From CAINDZ01 sp964399195 (GTDB taxonomy: Bacteria; Krumholzibacteriota; Krumholzibacteriia; LZORAL124-64-63), in NCBI GenBank assembly GCA_964399195.1, contig CAYNPY010000002.1, forward strand, positions 1-64,000: DNA of 64,000 nt, read 5' to 3'. The position numbers were made by a program, and so were the translations under genes. Of the stretch, positions 16,761 to 25,435 are shown piece after piece. The notes beneath the pieces are model-generated. The model was not told the origin of the DNA, searched no databases, and was given only the letters and a program-made list of their open reading frames with translations. Position 1 is the first letter of the stretch, and every line of letters starts with the position of its first letter.

Positions 16761-17437
16761 GGCGATTCGCCCCTCTGTTGGCGGATGACGAATTCGGGGA
16801 TGCGTTCGCGCACGCCGTTCAGAAGCCTCAGGGCCTGTTCGTGCTCGGTTACGCCCGGGTAGCCGCGCCGGTAGACGGCGATCTCGTGGCTGCCCATCTC
16901 CAGCGCGAACCCCGCGGGCGCGCCCAGCAGGAACTCCATCATCCGCGGATGGATGACGTCGTACGCCCACTTGCGGTCCGCAGCCGCGACGTGGAATCGC
17001 GCGCTGAACTCGGCCGATTCGAAGTCGATGTCGTCGGCGCCGAAGAACTCGCCCACCTTGTCGAAGGCGTGCTCCGGCCGCACGCGCAGCGGACGCACCG
17101 GGAACGGCAGGTCCAGCACCGCCACGCCGTAGCGGTGCGTCGCGCGGTTCTTCCCGTGGCCGGTCACGTAGCGGTAGTCGAACAACGCCACCGCCTGGCC
17201 GTCCAGTTCACCGCGCACCAGGCAGCCGCAGCGCCGCGAATGGCCGCGCTCCAGCAGGCTCAGCCCCGGGTGTTCGTGCAGGGGGCCGCCCTCGCCGCCG
17301 GGCCAGGCGCGCCAGCCGCGCGCCAGCGCCCAGGCCCGAATCGCCTCCTGGCGCTTCTGGTCCTTCTGCCAGGTCCAGACGCCGAAGGCGGCCAGCCCGG
17401 CCAGCACGACCAGGAGAAACCACGGCTGCTCGGCCAT
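16757..17437 (-). CDS. membrane-anchored partner of LemA, unknown function
   Basis: A 226-residue protein with an N-terminal hydrophobic anchor (WFLLVVLAGLAAFGVWTW) and then a soluble domain: QEAIRAWALARGWRAW, an apparent strand pair GELDGQAVALFDYRYVTGHG, LRVRPEHAFDKVGEFFGADD, and a C-terminal helix rich in charged residues. I do not recognise catalytic residues. The pattern of short anchor plus domain resembles DUF3137-like companions of LemA, but this is only an analogy. GAGGAG precedes the ATG, 8 bases after the AtuA-type gene, and its stop overlaps lemA, so a three-gene operon is likely. Confidence 0.7.
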   Translation of the reverse strand: MAEQPWFLLVVLAGLAAFGVWTWQKDQKRQEAIRAWALARGWRAWPGGEGGPLHEHPGLSLLERGHSRRCGCLVRGELDGQAVALFDYRYVTGHGKNRATHRYGVAVLDLPFPVRPLRVRPEHAFDKVGEFFGADDIDFESAEFSARFHVAAADRKWAYDVIHPRMMEFLLGAPAGFALEMGSHEIAVYRRGYPGVTEHEQALRLLNGVRERIPEFVIRQQRGESP

Positions 17438-17445
17438 CGCGCTCC

Positions 17446-19242
17446 TCAGTCCAGCCCGCGCAGCAGCGACGACGGCACGGGCACTTCCATCTGCAGCAGC
17501 GCCTGGCTGAGCGTCTTGCCCTGCGGGTCGACCAGCAGGCTCGTCGTCCCGCCGCCGCCGAGCGCCCCCTCGAGCAGGAAATTGAATCCCTCGAGGTTGT
17601 CCAGCCGGTGGCGCGTGACCGGCCCCTTGACCATCGGGCCGAAGAACCGCTTCACGCGCGCGGCGGTCAGATACCCGGCCAGCCACTCGTAGATGCCGGG
17701 CGAGCGCGCCAGCACGCCGATGTTCGAAGTGTCGCCCTTGTCGCCGCTGCGCGCGTAGGCCAGGCGCCGCAGCGGGACCAGTCGCGGGGCGCCCTTCGGT
17801 TTCGCGCGCGGCAGCGGGCGCGGGCGGATGCCGCTGCGCGCGGGTTCGCCGCCGTCGCCGCGCACCGGGAAGGCGATGCGGCGCCGCGTCTCGGCGCCGT
17901 CGGGCCCGAGCGCGATGACCTCCGCCTCGACGCGATCCCGCCTCAGCAGCGCCGGCCAGTAGGCCACCACCTGCTGCGCGCGCGGACGGCCGCGCGTGGA
18001 GACCGCCATGCCCGACGGACCGGCCAGGATCAGCGCCGGCAGGGCCTTGGCGAAGTCCTCCAGCTTGGCCGGGTCGGGATCGCAGGCCCCGAAGCGCAGG
18101 TAGATGCCGTCCGGCTCGCCGCCGGCCAGTTGCGGCGGCCAGATGCCGCCCGCTCCGACCAGCGCCGTGTGGGTCTTCGCGAAGCGGTGCCCGGCCTTCC
18201 GCCAGAACACGTCGCCGACCACCTTCGCCTTCGCCCGCACGTCCGGGCCGCTCAAGAGCACCTCGCCCTCGGCCTTCCAGCCGTCCTCATACGCCATCGA
18301 GACCTTGAAGCGCTCGGGCGCCGGACCGCCGCGCACCCCGCTGACCGCCACGCGGTCGCGGCCCAGCTCCCGCACCGTGATCGTGTCGAAGAACGCGACG
18401 CCGTCGGGCGAGATGTACTGGCCCGGATCGCCCATCTCGTACACGAGCTGCTCCTTGACGGTCTTCCCGCTGACCATCCCGCCGGTGCGCTTGTGTTTGG
18501 TGACGACGAAGGACCCGTCGGCGGACATCTCGATGATCGGATAGCCGATGTCGCGGAAGCTGCGCACCTCGCGCCAGTCGGTCAGGTTGCCGCCGGAGGC
18601 CTGCGCGCCGCACTCGATGATGTGCCCGGCCACGATGCCGGCGGCCAGGCGGTCCCAGTCGTCCATGGCCCAGCCGAACTCGTGGATCATCGGCGCCAGG
18701 GTGATGCCGGTGTCGGTGACCCGCCCGGTCACCACGATGTCGCAGCCGGCGGCCAGCGCGGCCACGACCGGCTCGGCGCCCAGATAGACGTTGGCGGCGA
18801 TGACGCGGTCCCTGACCGGGGCGAACGGCGCGCCGGTCTCCATGTTCGTGAACGCCTCGCCGGCGGCGCCCAGCTCGTCCAGCCGGCCGGCGATGTCGTC
18901 GCCCTGCACGACGCCCACCTTCAGCGACAGCCCGCGCTCGCGGACCATGTCGCGAATGCGCCGCCCGAGGCCCTCCGGGTTGATGCCCCCGGCGTTGGTG
19001 ATGACCTTGACGCCCGTCTCGGCGATGATCGGCAGGCAGGTCTCCAGCTGCGTCACGAAGTCGCGCGCGTAGCCCAGCCGCGGGTCCTTCAGCTGCTGCT
19101 TGCGCAGGATGGACATCGTGATCTCGGCCAGGAAGTCCATCGTCACGTAGTCCAGCGGGCCGCCGGTCAGCTGCCGCCGCAGGGCGTCCAGGTCGTCTCC
19201 CCAGTAGCCGCCGGCATTGCCGATGCGGATCATCTTCTTCAA
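17446..19242 (-). CDS. AtuA-type (DUF1446) acyclic terpene utilisation family protein
   Basis: A 598-residue cytoplasmic protein. The N-terminal ~450 residues are the DUF1446/AtuA domain: MIRIGNAGGYWGDDLDAL, DYVTMDFLAEITMSILRKQQ, VITNAGGINPEG, DIVVTGRVTDTGITLAPM and the ECGAQASGGN motif. The last ~100 residues contain RLAYARSGDKGDTSNIGVLA, the AtuA-like C-terminal domain. The family is linked to acyclic terpene and leucine-type acyl-CoA degradation, but its reaction is not established. The TTG at 19242 is preferred because GGAG is 5 bases upstream; the ATG three codons later is too far from it. No carboxylase genes are nearby. Confidence 0.87.
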   Translation of the reverse strand: MKKMIRIGNAGGYWGDDLDALRRQLTGGPLDYVTMDFLAEITMSILRKQQLKDPRLGYARDFVTQLETCLPIIAETGVKVITNAGGINPEGLGRRIRDMVRERGLSLKVGVVQGDDIAGRLDELGAAGEAFTNMETGAPFAPVRDRVIAANVYLGAEPVVAALAAGCDIVVTGRVTDTGITLAPMIHEFGWAMDDWDRLAAGIVAGHIIECGAQASGGNLTDWREVRSFRDIGYPIIEMSADGSFVVTKHKRTGGMVSGKTVKEQLVYEMGDPGQYISPDGVAFFDTITVRELGRDRVAVSGVRGGPAPERFKVSMAYEDGWKAEGEVLLSGPDVRAKAKVVGDVFWRKAGHRFAKTHTALVGAGGIWPPQLAGGEPDGIYLRFGACDPDPAKLEDFAKALPALILAGPSGMAVSTRGRPRAQQVVAYWPALLRRDRVEAEVIALGPDGAETRRRIAFPVRGDGGEPARSGIRPRPLPRAKPKGAPRLVPLRRLAYARSGDKGDTSNIGVLARSPGIYEWLAGYLTAARVKRFFGPMVKGPVTRHRLDNLEGFNFLLEGALGGGGTTSLLVDPQGKTLSQALLQMEVPVPSSLLRGLD

Positions 19243-19298
19243 CGGTGCTCCTTCGGGGTCGCGCGGCCGAAAGGGGCGCGCCGCCTTGCAGACCGGGC

Positions 19299-19326
19299 TT
19301 GTCATTTCACGGGCCGTCCTGATAAT
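19299..19326 (+). promoter_or_regulatory. promoter for the GH13 gene
   Basis: TTGTCA (19299-19304) and GATAAT (19321-19326) with a 16-base spacer, about 50 bases before the ATG at 19375. Both boxes match consensus at 5 of 6 positions. Confidence 0.6.
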
Positions 19327-19374
19327 GGGTGCGGCCCGCCGCCCGAGGCAAGCAGGAAAGGCTCACGCGACGCC

Positions 19375-22300
19375 ATGGCACCCGACCCCGCTCCGCCGCC
19401 GCGCCACGACTGGTTCGTGTTCGCGTTTCCGCTCTCGGTCGAGGCCTGGGACCGCTTCGCCGTCGAATCGCTGCTGCCGCCCGGACTGCCGGGGATTCCG
19501 GCCGATCCAGCCTGGGAGATCCGTCGCCTGGCCGACCGCCTGACCCGCCAGCGGCCGGCGGGCCCGCCCGCCGAGGTGCTGCTGGCGCTGCGCACGCTCA
19601 ACCAGGTGTTGCGGCACGTCGCGGTCCGCTACTTCGAGGTCGAGAACCCGGGCAGCCTGGACCGCGGGCGCGCCTGGGCCGCGCGCCGCCTGGGCGAGGA
19701 CGGCGTCGAGGGCGTGCTGCGCGCGTTCACCGATCTCTACCCGCCGCTGGACGTGCGCGCGGGCCGCCGCAACGCCGTCCAGTACCTGGCGCTCGGCGCC
19801 GGTCCGCTGGGCGGGCGCGACCGGGCGACGGTCGAGTTGCTGCTGCTGCACCTGAACGTCGGCAACCCGGCCGCCACCGAGGCTTCGCCGCTGTTCGCCG
19901 ACGACACGCTTCGCGAGCGCGTCTCCTACGTCCCGTTCGTGACCGGCTTCGAGGCCTACCTGGCGGAGCACGAGGCGCCCGGCGGCGAGGGCGTGCCTCT
20001 GCTGCAGCTGCTGCGGGCGCCGCTGCTGGCCAGCCCGGACTCCCTTTACGGCCAGCTGGCCTGGATCCGCGAGCGCTGGGCCCACCTGCTGCCGGACGAC
20101 CTGCTGCGCGGCCTGCAGCTGGCGCTGGACGTGCTCAAGGAGATCGACCTGCGCCGCGCGCCCGGCCCGGGCGGGCCGGCGCCGGTGCTCGAGTTCGGCC
20201 CCGGCCGCGCCGGCTGGCAGGGCGGCCTGCCGGAGCCCGAGGCCTTCAGCCGCGACGCCGAATGGATGGCCAACGTCGTGCTCATCGCCAAGTCGGTGCA
20301 CGTGTGGCTGGACCAGCTCTCCCGGCGCCACGGCCGCGCCATCGCGCGGCTGGACCAGATCCCGGACCAGGAGCTGGACCGTCTGGCCGCCTGGGGCGTC
20401 AACGGGCTGTGGCTGATCGGCCTGTGGGAGCGCTCGCGCGCCTCGGCCCGCATCAAGCAGTACATGGGCAACCCGGAGGCCGCCGCCAGCGCCTACGCCC
20501 TGCACGACTACCGCATCGCCGACGAGTTGGGCGGCGAGGACGCCTGGCGCGATTTGAGCGAGCGCGCCGGACGGCGCGGCATCCGCCTGGCCAGCGACAT
20601 GGTGCCCAACCACATGGGCATCGACAGCCGCTGGGTGGTCGAGCACCCCGAGTACTTCCTGCAACTGCCGCAGCCGCCCTACCCGGCCTACCGTTTCACC
20701 GGCGGCGACCTCTGCGACGCGCCGGGCGTGGCCGTGCGCATCGAGGAGGGCTACTGGAACCGCACGGACGCCGCGGTGGTGTTCCAGCGCGTCGACGAGG
20801 GCACGGGCCAGGCGCGCTACATCTACCACGGCAACGACGGCACCAGCATGCCGTGGAACGACACCGCCCAGCTCGACTTCCTGCGCGCGGACGTGCGCGA
20901 AGCGGTCATCCGCGTCATCCTGGACGTGGCGCGGCGCTTCCCGATCATCCGCTTCGACGCGGCGATGACGCTGGCCAAGAAGCACTACCAGCGCCTGTGG
21001 TTTCCCGCGCCCGGCGACGCCGGCGCCATCCCCTCGCGCGCCGAGCACGGCCTGACGCGCGAGCAGTTCGACGCCGCCATGCCGGTGGAGTTCTGGCGCG
21101 AGGTCGTCGACCGCGTGGCCAGGGAGGCGCCCGACACCCTGCTGCTGGCCGAGGCCTTCTGGCTCATGGAAGGCTACTTCGTGCGCACGCTCGGCATGCA
21201 CCGCGTCTACAACAGCGCCTTCATGAACATGCTCAAGATGGAGGACAACCAGAAGTACCGGCAGACGCTCAAGAACGTGCTCGAGTTCAGCCCCGCGGTC
21301 CTGCAGCGCTTCGTGAACTTCATGAACAACCCGGACGAGCGCACCGCCATCGAGCAGTTCGGCAAGGGCGACAAGTACTTCGGCTGCATGCTGCTGATGG
21401 TGACGCTGCCCGGCCTGCCGATGATCGGCCACGGCCAGATCGAGGGTTTCACGGAGAAGTACGGCATGGAGTACCGGCGCGCCTACTGGGACGAGCAGGC
21501 GGACGAAGACCTCATCAGGCGCCACGAACGCGACATCTTCCCGCTGATGCGGCGGCGCGGCATCTTTTCCGGCGCCGAGAACTTCGCGCTGTTCGATCTG
21601 GAGAGCGACGGCGGCTGGGTGGACGAAAACGTCTTCGCCTACGCCAACCGCGGCGCCGCCGGCAAGGCGCTGATCGTCTACAACAACTGTTACGAAGGAA
21701 CCAGCGGGCGCCTGCGCCTGGCGGCGGCCGTCAACATCGGCAGCGCCGAGCAGCCCCACCTGGTGCGCCGCTCGCTGGCCGAGGCGCTGGACCTCGACGC
21801 CGCGCCCGGCATCTGGCACGTGTTCCGCGACCACCTGGACGGCTGCGAGTACCTGCGCACCGGCGAGGAGCTGATCCAGGGCGGCCTGCACGTCTCGCTG
21901 CGCGGCTACCAGTCGCGCGCGCTGGTCGACTGGCGCCGCGTCCACGACACCGACGGCACCTGGGCGCGGCTGGCCGCCCAGCTCGGCGGCGGCGGCACGC
22001 CGGACCTCGGCCGCGCGCGGCGCCGGCTGCAGCTGGAGGGCGAACTGGCCGAGGTGCGGGCCTGGTTCCCGCCCGCGTTGCTGTCGTGGCTGGAAACGGC
22101 TGCCGTGCCCGCCGCGCCCGCGAGCGGGGATCCCGGCGCGGACTCCCGTGCGGCGACCGCTCCGCCCGCCGGCCCGCCCCGCCTGCCCGAGGATCTGCCC
22201 CGGCTGCCCCAGGGCCTGGCGGCCCTGGCGCGCTCCCTCGGCGCGCTGCCGGCTGCCCTGGCCGACTTGGCTGCGGATGCGAGCCTCGGCGCCCGCACGC

Positions 22301-22884
22301 GCCGGGACCTGGCGGCCTGGGCCGGCGACCTGCCCGGCAGCCGGACGCTGGAGGTCGTCTACCTGGCGGCCGTCCTGCGGCGGGTCCGCGACCCGGGAGG
22401 CGCCGGCGCGGCCACGCGCTCGCCGGTGCCCGCGGGAGACGCCGACCTGGTGGCCGAAGACATGGCGCGGACACTGCGCGACTGGTCCGGCCACGCCTAT
22501 CAGGCCGAGCGCGACGCCGCCCTGGCCTGGGCGCTGGCCCAGGCGGACGACGCGGTGCGCGCCCTGGCCGTCGGCCGCGCCGACTGGCTGCCCGACGCCC
22601 TGGCGCGCCCTGACTTCGCCCGCGCCGCCGGCGTAAACGTCCACGACGGCGTGGCGTGGTTCGGCAAGGAAGAGCTCGAATCGATCCTGCAGGCGATGCT
22701 GGTCGAGGCCCTGGCGACCACCCCCACCCCGCAGGCGCCGGGCAGCGCTCGCCCGCAGGCGGACCGACCTGCCGCAGCGCCGCTCCTGGTCACGCTGCTG
22801 GACGCCCGCGCCCTGGCCCTGGAGGCGGCCGCCCGGGCCGGCTACCGGTTGGACCGGCTGGATGCTGAACTGTCCGGCCGGTGA
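19375..22884 (+). CDS. very large GH13 alpha-amylase family protein
   Basis: A 1169-residue protein without a signal peptide, so probably cytoplasmic. Residues 1-300 are helical and match nothing I can name. The GH13 barrel spans about 310-850: region I is SDMVPNHMGID, the nucleophile is D528 in IRFDAAMT, the acid/base is E593 in LLAEAFW, and the third acid is D654 in MNNPDERTA. Residues about 900-1169 are Ala/Pro-rich and helical. It would act on alpha-glucans such as glycogen or maltodextrin; hydrolase versus transferase cannot be decided. It diverges from the AtuA-type gene and stands alone. Confidence 0.85.
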   Translation: MAPDPAPPPRHDWFVFAFPLSVEAWDRFAVESLLPPGLPGIPADPAWEIRRLADRLTRQRPAGPPAEVLLALRTLNQVLRHVAVRYFEVENPGSLDRGRAWAARRLGEDGVEGVLRAFTDLYPPLDVRAGRRNAVQYLALGAGPLGGRDRATVELLLLHLNVGNPAATEASPLFADDTLRERVSYVPFVTGFEAYLAEHEAPGGEGVPLLQLLRAPLLASPDSLYGQLAWIRERWAHLLPDDLLRGLQLALDVLKEIDLRRAPGPGGPAPVLEFGPGRAGWQGGLPEPEAFSRDAEWMANVVLIAKSVHVWLDQLSRRHGRAIARLDQIPDQELDRLAAWGVNGLWLIGLWERSRASARIKQYMGNPEAAASAYALHDYRIADELGGEDAWRDLSERAGRRGIRLASDMVPNHMGIDSRWVVEHPEYFLQLPQPPYPAYRFTGGDLCDAPGVAVRIEEGYWNRTDAAVVFQRVDEGTGQARYIYHGNDGTSMPWNDTAQLDFLRADVREAVIRVILDVARRFPIIRFDAAMTLAKKHYQRLWFPAPGDAGAIPSRAEHGLTREQFDAAMPVEFWREVVDRVAREAPDTLLLAEAFWLMEGYFVRTLGMHRVYNSAFMNMLKMEDNQKYRQTLKNVLEFSPAVLQRFVNFMNNPDERTAIEQFGKGDKYFGCMLLMVTLPGLPMIGHGQIEGFTEKYGMEYRRAYWDEQADEDLIRRHERDIFPLMRRRGIFSGAENFALFDLESDGGWVDENVFAYANRGAAGKALIVYNNCYEGTSGRLRLAAAVNIGSAEQPHLVRRSLAEALDLDAAPGIWHVFRDHLDGCEYLRTGEELIQGGLHVSLRGYQSRALVDWRRVHDTDGTWARLAAQLGGGGTPDLGRARRRLQLEGELAEVRAWFPPALLSWLETAAVPAAPASGDPGADSRAATAPPAGPPRLPEDLPRLPQGLAALARSLGALPAALADLAADASLGARTRRDLAAWAGDLPGSRTLEVVYLAAVLRRVRDPGGAGAATRSPVPAGDADLVAEDMARTLRDWSGHAYQAERDAALAWALAQADDAVRALAVGRADWLPDALARPDFARAAGVNVHDGVAWFGKEELESILQAMLVEALATTPTPQAPGSARPQADRPAAAPLLVTLLDARALALEAAARAGYRLDRLDAELSGR

Positions 22885-22927
22885 CCGCAGCCGGGACGTC
22901 GCCGCCGGGACACCGCCCCCCTGGCTC

Positions 22928-22956
22928 TTGTGGTTTGGGCATATCTGTGGTATGAT
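22928..22956 (+). promoter_or_regulatory. promoter for the secreted protein at 23030
   Basis: TTGTGG (22928-22933) and TATGAT (22951-22956) are separated by exactly 17 bases in an AT-rich island after the GH13 stop. Predicted transcription would start near 22963, 67 bases before the ATG. Confidence 0.6.
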
Positions 22957-23029
22957 CAGACAAAGCAGCGGCGGCCGGCGCGCCGCCTGTCCCCTGTGCC
23001 GCATATCAGCCAGCCCACCCGGGTGAGAC

Positions 23030-23797
23030 ATGCACCGGCCTCTGCCGCGACCGAAGCGACCGCTCCCGGCCCTGCCGTCCTGCAGCCGGCTCCTGCCGGC
23101 GCTGGCCCTGCTGCTGGTGGCCGGCCCTGGCGCGGCCGCCGTCGGCATCGGCACCAGCCCGCCGGCCATCGTCGATACCGTCGCGCCGGACCTGGCCCTG
23201 GAGCCCCTGCCGCCCCACCTGCTGCTGCGGGGTGGCGAAAGCGTGACGTTCCGGTGGACGACGGCCGACAGCCACCCCGGGACGACGGCCGCCGATTTCA
23301 CGGCGCAGGTGAACGACGGCGAAACGCCGCTGGCGACGATCGACTATCTGGCCTCCTACGCCGACGCCGCCTGGACCTGGGAGGCGCCGGAGATGTCGTC
23401 GGGCCACCTGAACGCGCGGGTCACCTGCCGCGACGCGTTCGGCAATACGGCCACCGCGCGCACGGACGACTTTTCGGTGATCCTCTCGACCAGCGGCGCG
23501 CCGCTGCCGGGCCTGCCCGCCGGCGTGGTGCTGGAGGGCGCCCGTCCCAACCCCTGCAACCCGCGCACGGTGATCCGCTTCAGCCTGCCGGCGGCCGGAC
23601 CGGTGGCGCTGGACCTGCACGACGCGGGCGGCGCGCGCCTGCGCCGGCTGGCCGACGGCCACTTCGCCGCCGGCGCGCACGAACTGGCCTGGGACGGTCG
23701 GGACGATCTGGGCCGCGAGGCGGCGTCCGGCACCTATCTGCTGCGCCTGGTCTCCGGCGAAGCCGTGCGGACGGCCAAGGTGTCGCTGGTGCGCTGA
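23030..23797 (+). CDS. secreted protein with FlgD-like C-terminal tag
   Basis: A 255-residue protein. A long basic N-terminus leads into a hydrophobic signal (LLPALALLLVAGPGAAA). Residues about 45-150 form an Ig-like beta-sandwich (SVTFRWTTADSHPG, NARVTCRDAFGNTATAR). The last ~85 residues are the FlgD-Ig-like module, with RPNPCNPRTVIRFSL, VALDLHDAGGARLRRL, LAWDGRDDLGREAASGTYLL and a final VSLVR. The tail matches the ends of the proteins at 7537 and 39700, as if used as a sorting signal. No catalytic motif is present. Confidence 0.75.
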   Translation: MHRPLPRPKRPLPALPSCSRLLPALALLLVAGPGAAAVGIGTSPPAIVDTVAPDLALEPLPPHLLLRGGESVTFRWTTADSHPGTTAADFTAQVNDGETPLATIDYLASYADAAWTWEAPEMSSGHLNARVTCRDAFGNTATARTDDFSVILSTSGAPLPGLPAGVVLEGARPNPCNPRTVIRFSLPAAGPVALDLHDAGGARLRRLADGHFAAGAHELAWDGRDDLGREAASGTYLLRLVSGEAVRTAKVSLVR

Positions 23798-23816
23798 GGG
23801 CGCGGGCCCCGGCGAC

Positions 23817-24551
23817 TCAGCGCGCCGCCACCAGGATCTCGGTCGCCAGCCATGGCCAGCGCGCGCGGTCGGCGCGGAAGATCGTCGCGCGCAGCGCCCG
23901 GCGGAGCGCGCCGTCCGGCAGCACGTCCAGCGGCGCGGTCAACCGCGCGGTGCCTTCGCTGACGAACCCGCACTCCCGCAGCAAGGCCACGATCTCGCGC
24001 CGCCGGTAGATCCGCGCGCGCGCCCAGCGGTCGTGCAGGCGCCGGGGCCACCAGCTGACCAGCGGCACGCGGTTCCAGGGCAGGAGCGGCAGGTCGCAGC
24101 CGTGGGTCTCGAACAGCCACCAGCGGTTCGGCACCGTGACCACCAGCAGGCCGCCCGGCTTCAGCACCCGGCGCAGTTCGCGCAGCGCCCGGCGCTCGTC
24201 CGCGACGTGCTCCAGCACCGTGAACGAGGTGACCACGTCGGCGCAGGCGTCGGGCAGCGGCAGGGTCGCGCCCTCGGCGAGCACGCCGCGCACCCTGTCC
24301 TGGACGCCCAGCCTCGCGCACTCGTGCGCGAACGCCGCCAGTTCCGCCGGCGCGATGTCGATGCCGGTGATCTCGTCGAACCGCTCCCGGAAGCGCAGGG
24401 TCTGCGCCCCGTTGCCGCACCCGAAATCGACCAGGTGGCCGGCCCGCGGCGGCAGCAGCGGCAGCACCAGGCGCGCGCGGCGCTCGAGCACGAATTGCCC
24501 CGGGTCGGCGGGCTTGCCGGTGGCCAGGTGGGCGGGAACGGCGGCGTCCAT
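23817..24551 (-). CDS. class I SAM-dependent methyltransferase
   Basis: A 244-residue methyltransferase of the Methyltransf_11 type. Motif I is HLVDFGCGNGAQTL, the acidic post-I residue is in GIDIAPAE, motif II-like is TSFTVLEHVADE, and motif III is LRRVLKPGGLLVVTVPN. An H-bearing WWLFETHGCD segment follows, as in sugar- or lipid-methylating enzymes. Substrate unknown. Its ATG overlaps the stop of the TylF-like gene (TGATG at 24551), so it is the second gene of a two-methyltransferase operon. Confidence 0.85.
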   Translation of the reverse strand: MDAAVPAHLATGKPADPGQFVLERRARLVLPLLPPRAGHLVDFGCGNGAQTLRFRERFDEITGIDIAPAELAAFAHECARLGVQDRVRGVLAEGATLPLPDACADVVTSFTVLEHVADERRALRELRRVLKPGGLLVVTVPNRWWLFETHGCDLPLLPWNRVPLVSWWPRRLHDRWARARIYRRREIVALLRECGFVSEGTARLTAPLDVLPDGALRRALRATIFRADRARWPWLATEILVAAR

Positions 24552-25303
24552 CAGCGCGTCTTCACGAACACCGCGTGGCCGTTCAGGTTCTGCACGCAGA
24601 CGCGATCGGGCGCGGCTTCCGCCTCGTGGACCAGGGTCGCGATGCCGCGCGTGCTGGCGAACCCGAAATCGTCGAAGACGACGACGCCGCCGATCTCCAT
24701 TCGCGGCCACACCCACTCCAGCACGTCCTTGCCCGACTGGTACACGTCGACGTCGATGTGGCAGAGCCGGAAGCGCCGTTCGGCGACGCGGGCGCCGGTG
24801 TCCTCGGGGAAGATGCCGCGCAGGATCGACAGGTTGGCCAGGCCGAGCCGCGTCGCGCATTCCTCCACGACGGGGATGGAGGTGTCGGCGTGCTCGCCGC
24901 CGCGGTAGCTGTCCGCGGCCCCGGTCTTGACCACGCCCGCGAAGGTGTCGCACAGGAAGATCGTGGCCGGCAGACCCAACTGCGCGGCGCGGCGCCCGAG
25001 CAGGCACCCCGTGCCGCCGCGCCACGTGCCGACCTCCAGGACGTCGCCGCCGAGGTGCCGCGTCTGCCCGAGCAGGTGCCAGAGCTCCCAGCAGCGATAG
25101 AGGTCGACCAGCGTGTAGTCGCGGATCACGGCGTGGCAGGCCTGGAAGTCCTCGTCTCGCAGCCAGGGACTGTAGGTCGCCCAGGAGAGCAGCACCGAGT
25201 CGCGTGAGGGGTCCAGCTGCTTCTCGACCAGGGCCTTGCGCACCGCGAAGAGCGCCCGCTCGACTGCCTTCTTGCCGGACCTGGCGACGATCTTCCTGTT
25301 CAT
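24551..25303 (-). CDS. TylF/MycF-type O-methyltransferase
   Basis: A 250-residue protein of the macrocin O-methyltransferase (TylF) family. Visible motifs are GGDVLEVGTWRGGTGCLL (SAM loop), IFLCDTFAGVVKTG, and the metal-site region LCHIDVDVYQSGKDVLEWVW followed by GGVVVFDDFGF, whose acidic residues usually bind magnesium. The family methylates sugar hydroxyls in antibiotics or surface glycans. With no antibiotic cluster here, a glycan substrate is more likely, which is inference. A promoter-like sequence lies 33 bases upstream. Confidence 0.85.
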   Translation of the reverse strand: MNRKIVARSGKKAVERALFAVRKALVEKQLDPSRDSVLLSWATYSPWLRDEDFQACHAVIRDYTLVDLYRCWELWHLLGQTRHLGGDVLEVGTWRGGTGCLLGRRAAQLGLPATIFLCDTFAGVVKTGAADSYRGGEHADTSIPVVEECATRLGLANLSILRGIFPEDTGARVAERRFRLCHIDVDVYQSGKDVLEWVWPRMEIGGVVVFDDFGFASTRGIATLVHEAEAAPDRVCVQNLNGHAVFVKTR

Positions 25304-25335
25304 GCCTCAGCTTCCCGGGCCTTTGGTGGACGCGG

Positions 25336-25364
25336 AACATAGCGCAGCCCCGACGGCCGGGCAA
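25336..25364 (-). promoter_or_regulatory. promoter for the two-methyltransferase operon
   Basis: On the minus strand TTGCCC (25364-25359) and TATGTT (25341-25336) are 17 bases apart, ending 32 bases before the ATG at 25303. Spacing is ideal and the -10 matches 4 of 6. Confidence 0.5.
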
Positions 25365-25435
25365 CGGCTATCGGGGCTGACTATCGCGGCGGACTTGCCA
25401 TCGGGGCCGGCCAGGCCGGCAACGGCAGGGCGCCC

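Noticed and set aside
17608..19374. Extension of the GH13 frame far upstream
   Set aside because: The upstream codons lie opposite the AtuA-type gene and the promoter at 19299-19326; the real start is ATG 19375.
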